Assembly: GCA_025506515.1 (NCBI GenBank) | Contig: CM046454.1 | Coordinates: 59,474,913-59,538,912, forward strand | DNA: 64,000 bases | Source: Flaveria trinervia | Taxonomy: Eukaryota > Streptophyta > Magnoliopsida > Asterales > Asteraceae | Direction: 5' to 3' | In this document: piece after piece, positions 21,544 to 32,649 of the stretch | How positions within the stretch are numbered: the stretch's first letter is position 1 | Layout: every line of letters starts with the position of its first letter | Notes under the pieces: generated by a model | Told to the model about the DNA's origin: nothing | Seen by the model: only the letters and a program-made list of their open reading frames with translations | Databases searched by the model: none | Made by a program: the position numbers and the translations under genes

Positions 21544-23489
21544 GGTGAATCGTCTAACCATTCAAGGGGAGTACTCAAGGTTAGTGACACCTCCTCTGAT
21601 GATGAAGCAGTGGAGAATGATCAGAACAATTAGGGGCAACATGTTCCAACTACTACAAGTCCACAAGCATCTGACATTGATGCCTCTGACTATTCGGAAC
21701 CTCACACTCCTACTGCCTCGGATACGGAACCAAACGTTCATAATCTTGATTCTGAGGTAGTTGTTCCTACTACTCCTGGATCACGCCTAAATGTCTATCA
21801 TCCTCTGGACAATGTCATTGGGGATGTCAGATCAGGAGTTCAGACAAGAAATCAGCTGTATTAAGCTGATTATGCCTCAGTAATGGAAAAAGGGTATCTT
21901 CACAATGGTGCATACCGCTGTTTTGTGTCTTAGTTTGAGCCAAAATACGTTAGTGAAGCCCTAAACAATGAGGCATGGGTGAGTGCCATGCAAGAAGAAC
22001 TTCTTCAGTTCAAGAAGTTAGGTGTATGGACACTGGTAGATAGACCTAAAGGTGCTAAGGTCATTGGCACCAAGTGGGTCTTGAAATGTAAGAAAGATGA
22101 CCAAGGTGTCATCATCAGGAACAAGGCTCGACTTGTAGTTCAAGGATTTCAATAAGTCGAGGTAATTGATTACTATGAAGTATTTGCACCTGTGGCGAGA
22201 ATGGAAGCCATTCGTATCTTCCTAGCCTATGCCTATTACATGAAGATTAAAGTATATCAACTAGATGTAAAGAGTGCATTTCTTCATGGTGAAATCTGGA
22301 AAAGAGTGTATGTCAGTCAACCCGAAGGATTTGAGGATCCATATCATCGGGACAAAGTTTACAAACTGGATAAGGATCTCTATAGGCTTCACCAAGCCCT
22401 GAGAGCATGGTATGAAAAACTCTCAACTCACCTTGTGAAACACGAATTTCGCAGAGGTGTAATTGATTGTACACTGTTCATCAAAGAAAAGGATGGTGAT
22501 CTGTTGCTGTTCAGATTTATGTTGATGACATAATCTTTGGCTCCAAGAACGAAGGCTTATGTAAAGAATTTAAAGCAGTAATGAAGGCAGAATTTGAAAT
22601 GAGTGCCATGGGAGAGATGAAGTTCTTTCTCGGGTTACAGGTGGATCAAACACCAAAGGGGACATTTCTACATCAGACCAAGTATGTAGGGGATATTCTC
22701 AGTCGGTTTGACATGAAGAATGCTTCCGCAGCTGGGACTCCACTTGCTACAAACCATGATGTAGCACCCGACGAGAATTATGATCTGGTTGATGCCACCG
22801 TGTACCGAGGAATATTTGGATCCCTCATGTACCTCACTACCTCAAGACCTGATATCATGTATGCGACATGTCTTTGTTCAAGATATTAGGCGAAACCAAA
22901 AGTTAACCATCTTATAGGGGTCAAAAGGATATTTCGTTATCTGAAGGGTACACCAACACTTGGGTTGTGGTACCCTCATGACGATGATTTTGAGCTTACC
23001 ACGTACAGTGACTCGAATTATGGCGGCTGCAAGATGAATTACAAATCCACCTCAATAGGTTGTCAATTCTTTGGGAGAAGATTAGTCACGTGGCAATGTA
23101 AGAAGCAGACATCAGTTGCGTTGTCAACTTGTGAAGCTGAATATGTTGCTGCGGCAAGCTGCTATTCTCAAATCATCTGGATTCAACAGTAGATGCGGGA
23201 CTACGGTTTGAAATTTTCTAACACCCTTATATTTTTTTGATAATTCTGCTGCAATAGCCGTTACTAAAAATCTTGTCCAACATCCTAAGACCAAACAGAT
23301 CGGAATTAAATATCACTTTATACTGATTGTTTTGAAAAGAATCTAATCGATGTTGTTAAAATAAATACTGATTTCCAACGCGCTGATCTCTACACAAAAG
23401 CCTTTGATGAACCACGTTTTCTATATCTGTTAGAGGTCAACGACGTTAATATGAAAAGTGATGTAATTTCAGAAGATGAACATGTTTAG
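21544..23489 (+). pseudogene. Copia B1 reverse transcriptase and RNase H
   Basis: After an acidic linker, RT begins at EALNNEAWVSAMQEELLQFK and VIGTKWVLKCKK, then YQLDVKSAFLHGEI. Stops at 21931-21933 and 22153-22155 replace Gln codons (B2 has sense codons there). A one-base loss near 22510 shifts the frame directly before YVDD (22518-22529). Downstream blocks FFLGLQVDQTPKGTF, RPDIMYATCLCSRY and STSIGCQFFGRRLVTWQ are clear. RNase H keeps STCEAEYVAAASC, but the DSDYGGC motif is DSNYGGC. The end reads ADLYTKAFDEPRF, then a short tail to TAG 23489. Confidence 0.88.
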
Positions 23490-23621
23490 TCCGATGCGTC
23501 AAGTCTATTTTTCTTTTATTTTCTTTTATTTTCTTTTATTTTAGTTATTTTATTCAATTAATTTTGGTTTTTTTTCTCTTCACCTATGAAAATCCTAAAA
23601 ATGCAAATCGTTTACGGTTTT

Positions 23622-23638
23622 AGAATTTTAGGGGGAGA
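23622..23638 (+). other. Internal polypurine tract of Copia B1
   Basis: TTTTAGGGGGAGAATAGG follows the end of pol, the place where most Copia elements have their plus-strand primer and 3' LTR. No LTR follows; the spacer and accessory ORF do. B2 has TTTTAGAGGGAGAATAGG at the same place. It may act as a second, internal plus-strand primer. Confidence 0.65.
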
Positions 23639-23639
23639 A

Positions 23640-25028
23640 TAGGTTAAGGTAGTTTTAAAAAACGAGGGAGGAGGACAGGCAAGCTAAAAGAAATGAGATC
23701 ATATCTGAGATATCGATTCAACGCCTATGGAAAATGATAGTACACAGGAACAAAGCATTTGGGACTTTAAAAGATTAAATTGAATTAGATGCGAAATTCA
23801 AAGTATAAGTCGGAGAAGTCTGAGCAACATAAAAGGAAAAATGATAGTAAAACTAGCTACTATTAAGGTAACACGAAGAAAGTAGACCTAGAGGGTGCTA
23901 GACCATTAGATAATATATCGGTAGATTTAACACAATAGATAAGTAGACCTCGTTGGTGATCTTAAGATCAAACTAAGTTGTTCAACAAGCTATGGGTTAT
24001 CATCTTATCCCTAGTTAACACAATCAATGGAGTTCCAATAAAGAGTGACGAGCAAAGCACATGATGAAAAATGCAAAAGGCAATCAAACTAATAACCTAT
24101 GTTGTTGGTGTGATCAGTCCAAAAAGCATAAAATTGCTCAAACAAGAAGATATGTTATGTGCCTCTCTGTTGTGCGGTGGCACTGAACTGAGGATAAGAA
24201 TAACCTATATATTCTAGAATTCATTGTGGTTTGCCACCTCTCTGCTGTGCGGTGGCACTGACCTGAGGCTTGGCTTCTCTTTGAAAGCTCTAAGAATAGT
24301 TTCTTCTTCTCAAAAATACCCGTAGACCGCTCAAAAATCTTCTGAGGAATGTTGATTACCATATAAGTGTGCGATCCACAAATGCTTGTTGAGATAATTA
24401 AATCTTAAACCATCACCAATCTGGGTCAAAAGTCTGTGTATGGATTTAAGTGGACAAGTATACTGACAATCATCGTGACGGAAAATTCTTGAAAGTCCCA
24501 ATCAATGTGTGCATCTTATAGTACTAGTATGATTTTCTTAATTTGTTGATGACTCTCGACGGAAATAGGAATCTAGCATGAAATGATTTTGGCAACACGT
24601 CCTGAATGAGTTGATTACCTGTATGATTCCATAATGAATCGTTCCACTTATGGTCAAAATAACTTGAAGCTGCCTGTTCAAGAAATAAATCTGTTAGATT
24701 TCTATCTTAGGATTTCCACCTCACACAAAATCACAAAACATCTTTAGTTTTGTCATTTAATGTTAGCTCTTTTGTTTTGTTTTAACATTTAGTCAATTTA
24801 GTATTATATGTTGGACTATGACATGGAATTCAATCTGGGATTTAATTACTTAAATGGGTCACGTTTGAGGTGACAAAATGTGTTTTGTTTAAAAGGATCA
24901 TGACTGAGGTGATCAAAAGTTTTCAAAGTTAAAATGATCATGTCTGAGATAATCAATTGCTTAAAATGTTTAATCAAAAGTTAAATGGGGTTAAAAGTCA
25001 AATGGTCATAAAGTCAAAATCATAAATA
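23640..25028 (+). other. Non-coding spacer of Copia B1 after pol
   Basis: No ORF is supported. It contains two copies of a segment like CTCTCTGTTGTGCGGTGGCA (24161-24190 and 24235-24265), and about three copies of a block GGATCATG-ctgaggtgATCA (24850-24960) with hairpin arms GATCAC/GTGATC. Both features are conserved in B2, the second as four copies at 59840-60000. Function unknown. Confidence 0.6.
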
Positions 25029-25345
25029 TGATCCATTCGCACGACTGGACCATGAGTATGGACCAGTCGTACGATTGGACCATACTTAGGCACTAGACAA
25101 CCGAATAGAGCATGAGTATGAACCATCCACACGAGCGGCTTACAAGATTGAGCCAGTCACCTGAATGGAGTTGTCTGAATGAGTCAGTCGCCCGACTGAA
25201 ACCCAGTCGGCCGACTAAATATGATCGACTGAACCAATCGCACGACAAATCCAATCGCCTGAATGAAAAGAGCGAATGGATCCAGTCGCCCGATTGAAAC
25301 CAGATTCAGCATAAATAGGGCTATAGTCGATCGCATATACTCATC
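25029..25345 (+). promoter_or_regulatory. Accessory promoter of Copia B1: motif array plus TATA box
   Basis: An array of AGTCG(C/T)-(A/C)CGACT-type motifs (25029-25300) is followed by CATAAATAGGG (TATA-like, 25311-25318), then a pyrimidine-rich leader. The LTR has the same order: array, then TATAAATA at 16516. B2 reads TATAAATAG at the matching place (60346). Transcription from here would produce an mRNA for the accessory ORF; this is inferred from architecture only. Confidence 0.6.
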
Positions 25346-25456
25346 ACCCCTCATTCGCCCAAAAGTCGCCTAGAGTGCCGTTACTCTGCCAAATTTTCCT
25401 CAGACTTTGCTTGACTTCAAATTTCTGTTTTTTGACGATTGCTGGTGTTTCTACAA

Positions 25457-25840
25457 GTACAATGCGGTACAATCTACCCAAATCGTAGTTGGTTTGTGCC
25501 CTAAATTACTGAATTCAACCCTAACGAAGAACCAAGACTTAGTTGGATTAATAAACTAATGAAACTAAGTAAAATGTTGAGCTGGAAAATGACACAGTCG
25601 GCCGAATGAACAAGGCGTATGAGCTCAATTGGCCGACTGAACCAGTCGCAGGCTCAGTCACCCGATTGAACTCAGTCGCATGATATGTCACCCGACTGTA
25701 TTCAGTCACATGTTAGGTCAAACGACTGAACCCAGTCGTCTGATTCAATCGCACGATTGAACCAGACTGACCTCAAACAGTTTAGAGTGAATTACTTTCT
25801 GTTGTGTGCTGATCTAATTTGTATGCTTCTTGTGTTATAG
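25457..25840 (+). other. Putative leader intron of the B1 accessory transcript (384 bp)
   Basis: Donor CTACAA|GTACAATG and acceptor TGTGTTATAG|ATTCATGG leave the ATG 4 nt into the next exon. B2 has donor CTACAG|GTAATG and acceptor TGTGTTACAG|AAACATGA at the same places. A further motif array (25596-25770) lies inside the intron. Conservation of both splice signals and of the 4-nt spacing supports splicing. Confidence 0.6.
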
Positions 25841-25844
25841 ATTC

Positions 25845-28490
25845 ATGGCCAGATCGTTGGATCATAAACACTAAGCACAATATCTGTGCTCATTTGGACG
25901 CCACCACTCGGAACGCTGCCGAGTTTGCCAGCATCTTTGCTTTCTAAAGAGATCACGGATACATCGAGCCATATCTACACCATGCACTCCCTACAGGTTT
26001 ATATAGTAGGCCTTCTAGGAGGGTGCATCAGTTGACCGATCTAGTGAGCCCTACTGCATCAGGAGTACCATCTTTGGGCATAACATAGAGATGACAATTG
26101 TAGATCTTAGACGCATACTGGACCAGGGTGATGATGCTGCTCACCCAACCAGGCTACACCTTTGAATGTGAGGGGATGTTTCCTCAGGATGAAGTACTCT
26201 TGGGACATCAATGTAGTGGTGCTAAACAAAAACAAATTGTGTCCTCAGTTCAAGTACTTAGCACACATCATCCTCAAGTGCATAGCATCGAGAAGGGGTG
26301 GATTTGATGACCTATCTGACCAAATCTAGAATGCCTACGTGGTACTGGTGCTGAATCACCCCTTCAGCTTCTTCAACATGATTTTTGCATACCTGATCGA
26401 GAACCTTGAGACCAAAGGAAAGGAAGGCTTCTGTATGTACCCAAGATTCTTACAGTTGATTATTGATGAGAAGGTTCCTTTGCTACCCAAGGAGAGCTAC
26501 AATGCAGTATCTCTCGAGATTATGGATGACACCACTCTCGGGAGGATGAAGGTCTACAAGGGCAAGCAAGTAAAGCCCCCTGTAAAAAGACTATTCGGAC
26601 ACCTGGCCCGGGAGGAGTACGTGGCGCCGGCAAGGCGTAAGTGGCGACATCAGGAGAGTGACTCAGATGTTAAGCAAATTGCTCTTTCATCTGATGACTC
26701 CGATGATGACGACAGTGGTACTGGTGGAGAGTCTGGCCCCACTACTTCTAGGGCCACCACCGCATGTGTTACACCTCCACCACCCATTCATGGAGATGCC
26801 ACCACCGCCAGTTTCCATCAAGATTTCTGTCCTCCTGATGAGGAGGAAGAGAGTGATGAGCAGCCACTAATAAGGACAATGGGCAGCAGGGTGGTTGCCA
26901 CGGACCAAGGTATTCGGGAGGTTGGAGGACACCCTAGCGAGTCTGGGGAGACTGCAACAGACCCCAGTTACACACCTGATCAGCGTAGTAGCATCCCAGG
27001 GGGAGCATCCACCTCAAGGGGCATGAGGAGAAAAAGGATGGCTCAGTCCCATAGGATGAAGAAGAAGAAAAGGAGGATGACATTCATCACGACCACCATT
27101 CCACCCACCACCACTACTACTACTTCACCCACCATCACCACTACAGCCACTCCACCACCTATCTACACCACTTCCACCACCACTACAGCATACCCACCGC
27201 CACCCACTCATCTACCTCCACCCATATTCACCACAGCCACCACTACCACCACCAGCCAGTAAGCCGGTCCCTCATCCCACACCACATTCACCACTAGATC
27301 ACCCTTACCTCCCAGTGGGGTAGAGGAACAACTATCGGCACTAAATCGTATGATGCTGAAGCTGTTAGCTGCCAATGACGAGAAGACTGATCAGCTATGA
27401 CAGCTGCTAGAGCTAACTGCTATACAATCACAGTAGATCTCTCAGCAGACAGAGGAGATCGCCCAATTCAAAGAGCATAAAGCCGAATCAGCAAAGAAGA
27501 TTGAAGAGTTGGAGTCATCTAACAGATCTATCATGCTCAAGCTTAAAGGATCCAAAGAAGAGCCTTCGAAGATCAGAGAAGATGATAACGATGGTGATGA
27601 TGATGATGAAGAGGATGATGATGAAGAGGATGAGGACGACACAGAAGATGGAGGAGATGATAATGAAGGAGGAGATCCATCCGCTTCGGGTGCCCAAGAA
27701 ACTAGTGAGAGGCGGACCAAAAGGAATCAAGATCCGGGTGCCTCGACATCAGCCCCGACAGTAGAGGATCACATGATTCAGGACAAAGGTAATGCATAGA
27801 TGTTTATGTAATTTAAATCATGTGTAATTGAATATTGTATTAAACTTATGTGCATGAATGTTTATGTATATATTTTATGTTTACTGTCTTGATTATTTAC
27901 TGATGCATGATGTGTTAAATGTTTTAAATCAAGCAGATCCACATTATCAGCAAGATGACTACGATGTTGCTCCCCTTCAGCAGATCAAGTCTCAACTCAC
28001 AATGATACTTGATCTGCAAGGGTTTGTCAGGAGGTCACTAAGCTATACTCCCGAAGAAGGAGAAATTATTCACAACCTCACTGATAAGCAACTCGCAAAA
28101 ATATTCTGGTTAAACTCGGATGAATTGGTTAAGGATGCACCTACCGTCGATGTTGCTAGTGATGACGAGCTCAATGATGTTGATGAGATAGAGATTAAAG
28201 ACACCACAGCACAACACTATCAGGAATACACTAATCGAGAGGGAAATATGGTTCCTAAATTTGGAGATACACTCGACAGTGATATGCATGTTAAATTGGA
28301 TACGATGGAGAGGGAAGCCAAGAAATCAGAAAGCCAATCCCAAGCCACTAACGCCGATGTTGAGAACAAAAAGGCCGAATGGGCGGCTTGTTTTGCAGAG
28401 ATCCGTGCCCAACGCACAGCGCTAAAGCCGAGTGCCTACGCCAAGCTCTATAAAGTAAAGAAGCATCTTAAGGTATCAGGCAAGAAGCAT
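25845..28490 (+). pseudogene. Accessory (env-position) ORF of Copia B1, two coding exons
   Basis: The ATG at 25845 is followed by a decayed N-terminal domain, then an open frame from 26339 with GFCMYPRFLQLIIDEKVPLL, VMDDTTLGRMKVYKGKQVKP-type residues and a Thr/Pro-rich region encoded by ACC/ACT repeats (27095-27262). An acidic Asp/Glu tract follows (27590-27670). A 148-bp intron (27789-27936, GT...AG, phase 1) joins GACAAAG to ATCCACATT and keeps the frame into the second exon (DPHYQQDDYDVAPLQQIKSQ). That exon runs to about 28484, where Gypsy sequence replaces the rest. The YPRFLQ segment matches the Asteraceae Copia accessory-protein family. Function unknown; no membrane helix or signal peptide is apparent. 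Confidence 0.7.
27789..27936 (+). other. Phase-1 intron in the B1 accessory ORF (148 bp)
   Basis: An AT-rich stretch bounded by AAAG|GTAATG and AAGCAG|ATCC, with stops in all frames inside. B2 has an intron of the same length (62996-63143), the same phase and similar ends. Removing it fuses the acidic domain to the C-terminal domain in frame in both copies. Confidence 0.75.
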
Positions 28491-30500
28491 CTTAAAATAT
28501 TAGAAAATTCCTTAACTAAAGGAATCATAGCATAACAATTTTGGCATCTTCTGCCACTTCTTTACCTATCAACACAAAAACACCATTTTCCACCTCTAAC
28601 TCATTCTCAAATCAGGAAAGAGTCAATAATGTAGTTATGGCTTTGGTAGATACTTCCTTTGTTTACTAAGCAACAATGTTATCTTCGCATTATCAAATAG
28701 AAAACTATAAGTATTAAACCGCCCATTGTGTTCTATATTGCTATCATATTCCCAAGGCTTTCCCAATAATAAATAACACACATCCATGGAACCACATCAC
28801 ACCTGACGTCATCCTTATATGTATTACCAATAGAAAATGAAGCAAGAGTATGTTTAGTTATAGGCACATTACCTCTTTTCTTGAGCCATTAGAGCTTAGA
28901 AGGCTTAAGATGGTTTTCTAATTTTAAACCCAACTATAAAGCAAGCTCTTTAAAAACTAAATTATCATGGCTCTTTGAATCAATAACCAAAGTAAAAACC
29001 TTCCCTAACACAGTACATGTTTAATAGAAGATGTTATGTTTAAGCCAATAATTGCCATTTTCCTTTGGTGTATAGCATAAGCGTCTAACCACCAGGCTCA
29101 ACCCCATGACTCCAATCACATCCTCTTCTTCAAAATTAAGCTCTTAATCAAATACTAGGGTGTCATCATTTTTGTCATGAGCCTCACCACATTCTTCCCA
29201 TTCTTTAGGATTAGTAAAATAATTGTTTTTTCCCGGCCTTCTTACATTCTAACTATTGATGACCAATCTCTCCATAATTGAAACACTTCATGCTACTACT
29301 ACCAGCCCTTTTAGAAATTGTCTTAGTATTACCACCATCGTTTTTTGTTTGGTTAGGCACAAAGAGTGATGTCACATTACCCTAACCCGAACTTCCTTTG
29401 GATTAGACAGAAGAAGATGAACCACCAACACGTGGTTTTGTTTCTCGAAAGCTAATGCACTTTAGTGAGAATTAGAAAATGTCACCAGATCAAATATATT
29501 AATGAATTCCATGATCAAGACCCTCAGATCACTAATGTAACATGAGACAAGTTTTTATTCAATCTCTTGAATGTCATTTATGGCAATTAATTAGTAGAAT
29601 TAAGTTGTGTGATCTTCAACAGACTTGACCCCTGTCTCAAATTCTTTAATCGTTGGTACATTAAACGTCAGTGGTTATGAGGAATAAAGTTGGCTCTCAT
29701 GCACTTTTTCATCTTCCTCTATGTTATGACTTTTTACTTTCCAACTCTCTCTCGTATCGGTTTCAATTATTACCAACATGTAGATACCCTTCCACGTAAC
29801 CTTATAGCAATCAATGGAACCTTTTTGTCTTCATAAAGCCTTTTTGAATTTGAACATTTCCTCAGCAATTAAAAGTCAATCATTTAATTTTTTCAATTCA
29901 AAGTACCATCAAATTCAAGAAACTGGTTCTTATTCCTAACTCCCAACGCCTATTATCACCCCCTTTGATTTTGCTCTAACCGCTCATCAAAAGATGATCC
30001 GTCACCCTCAGAAAAAGGGTTTTCATCTTTTGATTTTTGAAGTTACATTATGTCTTCCTTGATTAATCAAATCTTGCATCTAATCATCCATCTGGTTAAA
30101 AAATAAATCAACCGCTCCTTTATTCTTCCCATAATACATTGCTCCAATTTTTGTTCATGAACGTCATTAAGAGATCTTCTCCTTGGATCTTGATCTCAAA
30201 ATTTGTCTCTGGTACTACCTAATGTAGATAGAAAACAAAGATAACCAATTAAACCTTTTAATTTATCAAGAATACAAGGAACAATTCTTCTAACAATCGT
30301 TGATTCTCTAAGAATGTCAATAATCATGGATTTCATGCACTAACACACACTAGTAATAGAGAGAAAATATATTTTCATAAACTTTTAAAATTGTCTCCTG
30401 ATTTTTACATGAATATAAAAAGTAAGCCAAACGTTGAATGACCCTCAAAAACATAAACGGTCCAAAAACTAAGCGTAAACAAAATCCAAGCCACTTACTA
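28491..30500 (-). pseudogene. Degraded Gypsy gag/protease and 5' LTR remnant
   Basis: The sequence parallels 13795-15700: protease tail ('tctttacctatcaacacaaa'), zinc-knuckle region ('ttgaaacacttcatgctact' near 29277), Gag, a damaged primer site, and LTR-like sequence from about 30220 ('gaacaattcttcta', 'aatagagagaaaatat'). It is clearly more diverged than the 12535 and 15444 copies and has no open frame. It may be the right half of the Gypsy that Copia B1 entered, or an older independent insertion. The LTR fades near 30490. Confidence 0.65.
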
Positions 30501-30740
30501 ATGATCATTTTGACCGGTCCTCGATGCAAAATGGAGACTTCTAGCGTAAGTTATGGTTATTTTAGTGAAGCCCCCTTATGAGCATGGGCCTCCGAATACA
30601 AGATGGCTTGATCCTCCACACTTGGGTCGGCAGTGTTACAATATGGAATTAATGTTATAATGCTAATGGAGGTAAATTAAGACTTGTTTTAAGTTCTTAA
30701 GCTGGGGTCTCATAGAAAGCATCCTCACTAACCAATGGGC

Positions 30741-30826
30741 TAGATGTAAGACTTTCCTACATCCCATCCTCCCTGAACCCTATTGGTAGCCTCATTGTGG
30801 ATGGGATGCACTAGGTATGATTATTA
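30741..30826 (+). repeat. Au-like SINE 3' fragment
   Basis: The stretch 'tgtaagactttcctacatcc' followed by 'catcctccctgaaccctatt' and ending 'gggatgcactaggtatg' with an (ATT)-type tail resembles the 3' half of plant Au-type SINEs. No pol III box is visible, so it is 5'-truncated or diverged. Identified from memory of the family, not by search. Confidence 0.45.
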
Positions 30827-31886
30827 GTGATTTAGTTTCATGCCGCTCATCTTAATGCAATAAGATCTGCTTAAAATTGACATTCATATAAGTTTAGAGG
30901 TATGGACTACATGCTCATTCAATACTATTTTAATTCATACGCCAACAAAAACCCCTTAGTAGGGGTTCAGGACAATATCCCACATCCAAGGGGTAAAGCC
31001 TTTAGGGGGGTCTAGTGGTCAACTAATGAGCATAACTACTCATGAGTGGTAGCCCGTCATCAGTAGAGTTATTGCTTAAGGGTTCTACACTAATGTAAGT
31101 GTCCAACGAGTGGTTCATTCTCTATATAAAGGATATCTTTGATCTTTTTACATGTCAAATTCAAGCATTAACTTTGGTATATTTCATAACAAAATTTGAA
31201 TGCTTGTACATGTTTCTTTTGTCTTGTCGGATTAAAGAGTTTGGTATACCACCAAAATTACTCTAATTTGAAAGTGATTTCATACACTTCAAAAGAGTAT
31301 CCATGAAGCTCCAAACCTATAAGACTAACTTGAATAAAAAATGTTTCTTTGGCGCATGATAAGTACAACATAGTCAAAACATGAAAAGAAATAAATTATT
31401 TTAAAATTTTGGGTAAGATTAATTTTATGGGCACCCATGCACGGGCGGCTCAACCATTTGGGGGTCTTAGCGAAAGAAAAGTGTTTGGCCCTTTAAAAAC
31501 TATTAATATTTTAATTTTGATTTGACATCTCTTAAAATTCTAACATATAAACCTGATAAGTCTTTACAGTTATAACATTTAATACTAAGTTACTAATGCA
31601 ATTTTAGTTTATGTACTTATATAAAATGAACAATTAACCTTGATTCCGTAATATACATGTTTTTCTACAATTTAAGCAAACCAAATCGAGATCTCACACA
31701 TCCACAATTGAGCAGAGCCAACTCAATCTTTTTGGGTTCTCAAATTGGATTCTAAAATCGAGGCTATCTTCGTAAATAGATTTTTTAGCTTAAGATCTTA
31801 ATTAACACATGAAAATACAATGAAACACATGTATTACAAACGATATCCAAAACACAAATAATGACATATATCAGAGTGAGTTTTAG
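30827..31886. other. Intergenic AT-rich stretch without supported genes
   Basis: Only short features are visible: a TATA-like CTATATAAAGG at 31121, and near 31430-31500 a segment ('gggcggctcaaccatttggg') of a kind often seen in degraded plant DNA transposons. No ORF or structured RNA is supported. Confidence 0.4.
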
Positions 31887-32078
31887 CAGTGGCGGAGCTT
31901 GAACTATCTCGTACGGGGAGCGGGGGTGAAATTAAATTTTTTAGGGGGGGCGAACTCGATATTTATATAAAAATTTACACTACCGGGCAAAAAATTTATA
32001 CTTTCGGGCAAAAATTTAACAATACGGACGGAAAAATAGGGGGGGCGGCGACCCGGCCCTATTGATGCTCCGCCCCTG
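31887..32078. mobile_element. hAT-type MITE, 192 bp
   Basis: It is bounded by terminal inverted repeats CAGTGGCGGAGC and GCTCCGCCCCTG (11 of 12 positions pair) and flanked on both sides by the perfect 8-bp direct repeat AGTTTTAG (31879-31886 and 32079-32086). An 8-bp duplication with CA-starting ends is the hAT signature. There is no coding capacity, so it moved using a transposase from elsewhere. The interior repeats 'cgggcaaaaaattta' twice. Confidence 0.88.
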
Positions 32079-32464
32079 AGTTTTAGTGGAACATAATATT
32101 TCTAAACAGGCTAATTAATTGTTCTTTTTTTCGGAACAGAATAAAAAATCATAATGATAATTGATAAAAAGTCATTATCCCAACATTTCTCACATATTAA
32201 AAGATAAAAAATGGTGAAATCATATTCAAATAATTACACGACATATAGTTTAGCATACAATCAATAAAATTAGAGAGGCCTAAACTACGACTTATTTTTT
32301 TATACATTCAAGCCACCCTTGCAACCATTCCATGGATGATATTAACGAAACTTGTACCAGGATGAATGAAAAGAATGCAATTTAATTAACTAGGAGATAT
32401 CCAAATGATTCGTCTAGTTAGGCTTGCCGGTATACTTTCACACCCTGGGGCATGAATGTGACAT

Positions 32465-32640
32465 CACTATAAGAAGGGAGACTAATAGCGGCGACAGATG
32501 TCGCCGCTATTAGTGGGGTTTGTTGCTGCTATTAATTAGTGGGGTTTGTCACTGCTAATAGTGAGGTTTGTCGCCGCTAATGTTTGTTGCCGCTATTGGT
32601 TCTAGTCGCCGCTAAATTTGTCGCCGCTAATGAAGACATT
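32465..32640. repeat. CACTA terminus with subterminal repeats and a perfect hairpin
   Basis: Arms of 16 bp, ACTAATAGCGGCGACA (32481-32496) and its exact inverse (32499-32514), enclose two bases. After it come at least five copies of (G)TCGCCGCTA(A/T) or near variants up to 32625. In En/Spm, TNPA binds subterminal repeats like these, so they are probably this element's transposase-complex sites. Confidence 0.8.
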
Positions 32641-32649
32641 TCTTGTCAC

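Larger units (their letters stand above)
16066..28490 (+). mobile_element. Ty1/Copia retrotransposon B1 (5' LTR to accessory ORF; 3' end deleted)
   Basis: Order on the plus strand: LTR, primer site, leader with motif array, Gag, PR, INT, RT, RNase H, an internal polypurine tract, a 2-kb spacer, a promoter-like segment, and a spliced-looking accessory ORF. It matches B2 (51133-64000) throughout. The right end runs into Gypsy sequence at about 28484-28500 with no 3' LTR, and part of the Gypsy RT is missing too, so one deletion probably removed both. The left flank is Gypsy pol, the insertion target. Confidence 0.9.

Noticed and set aside
27442..27720. Minus-strand poly-Ser ORF
   Set aside because: Antisense of the Asp/Glu-rich tract of the B1 accessory ORF.
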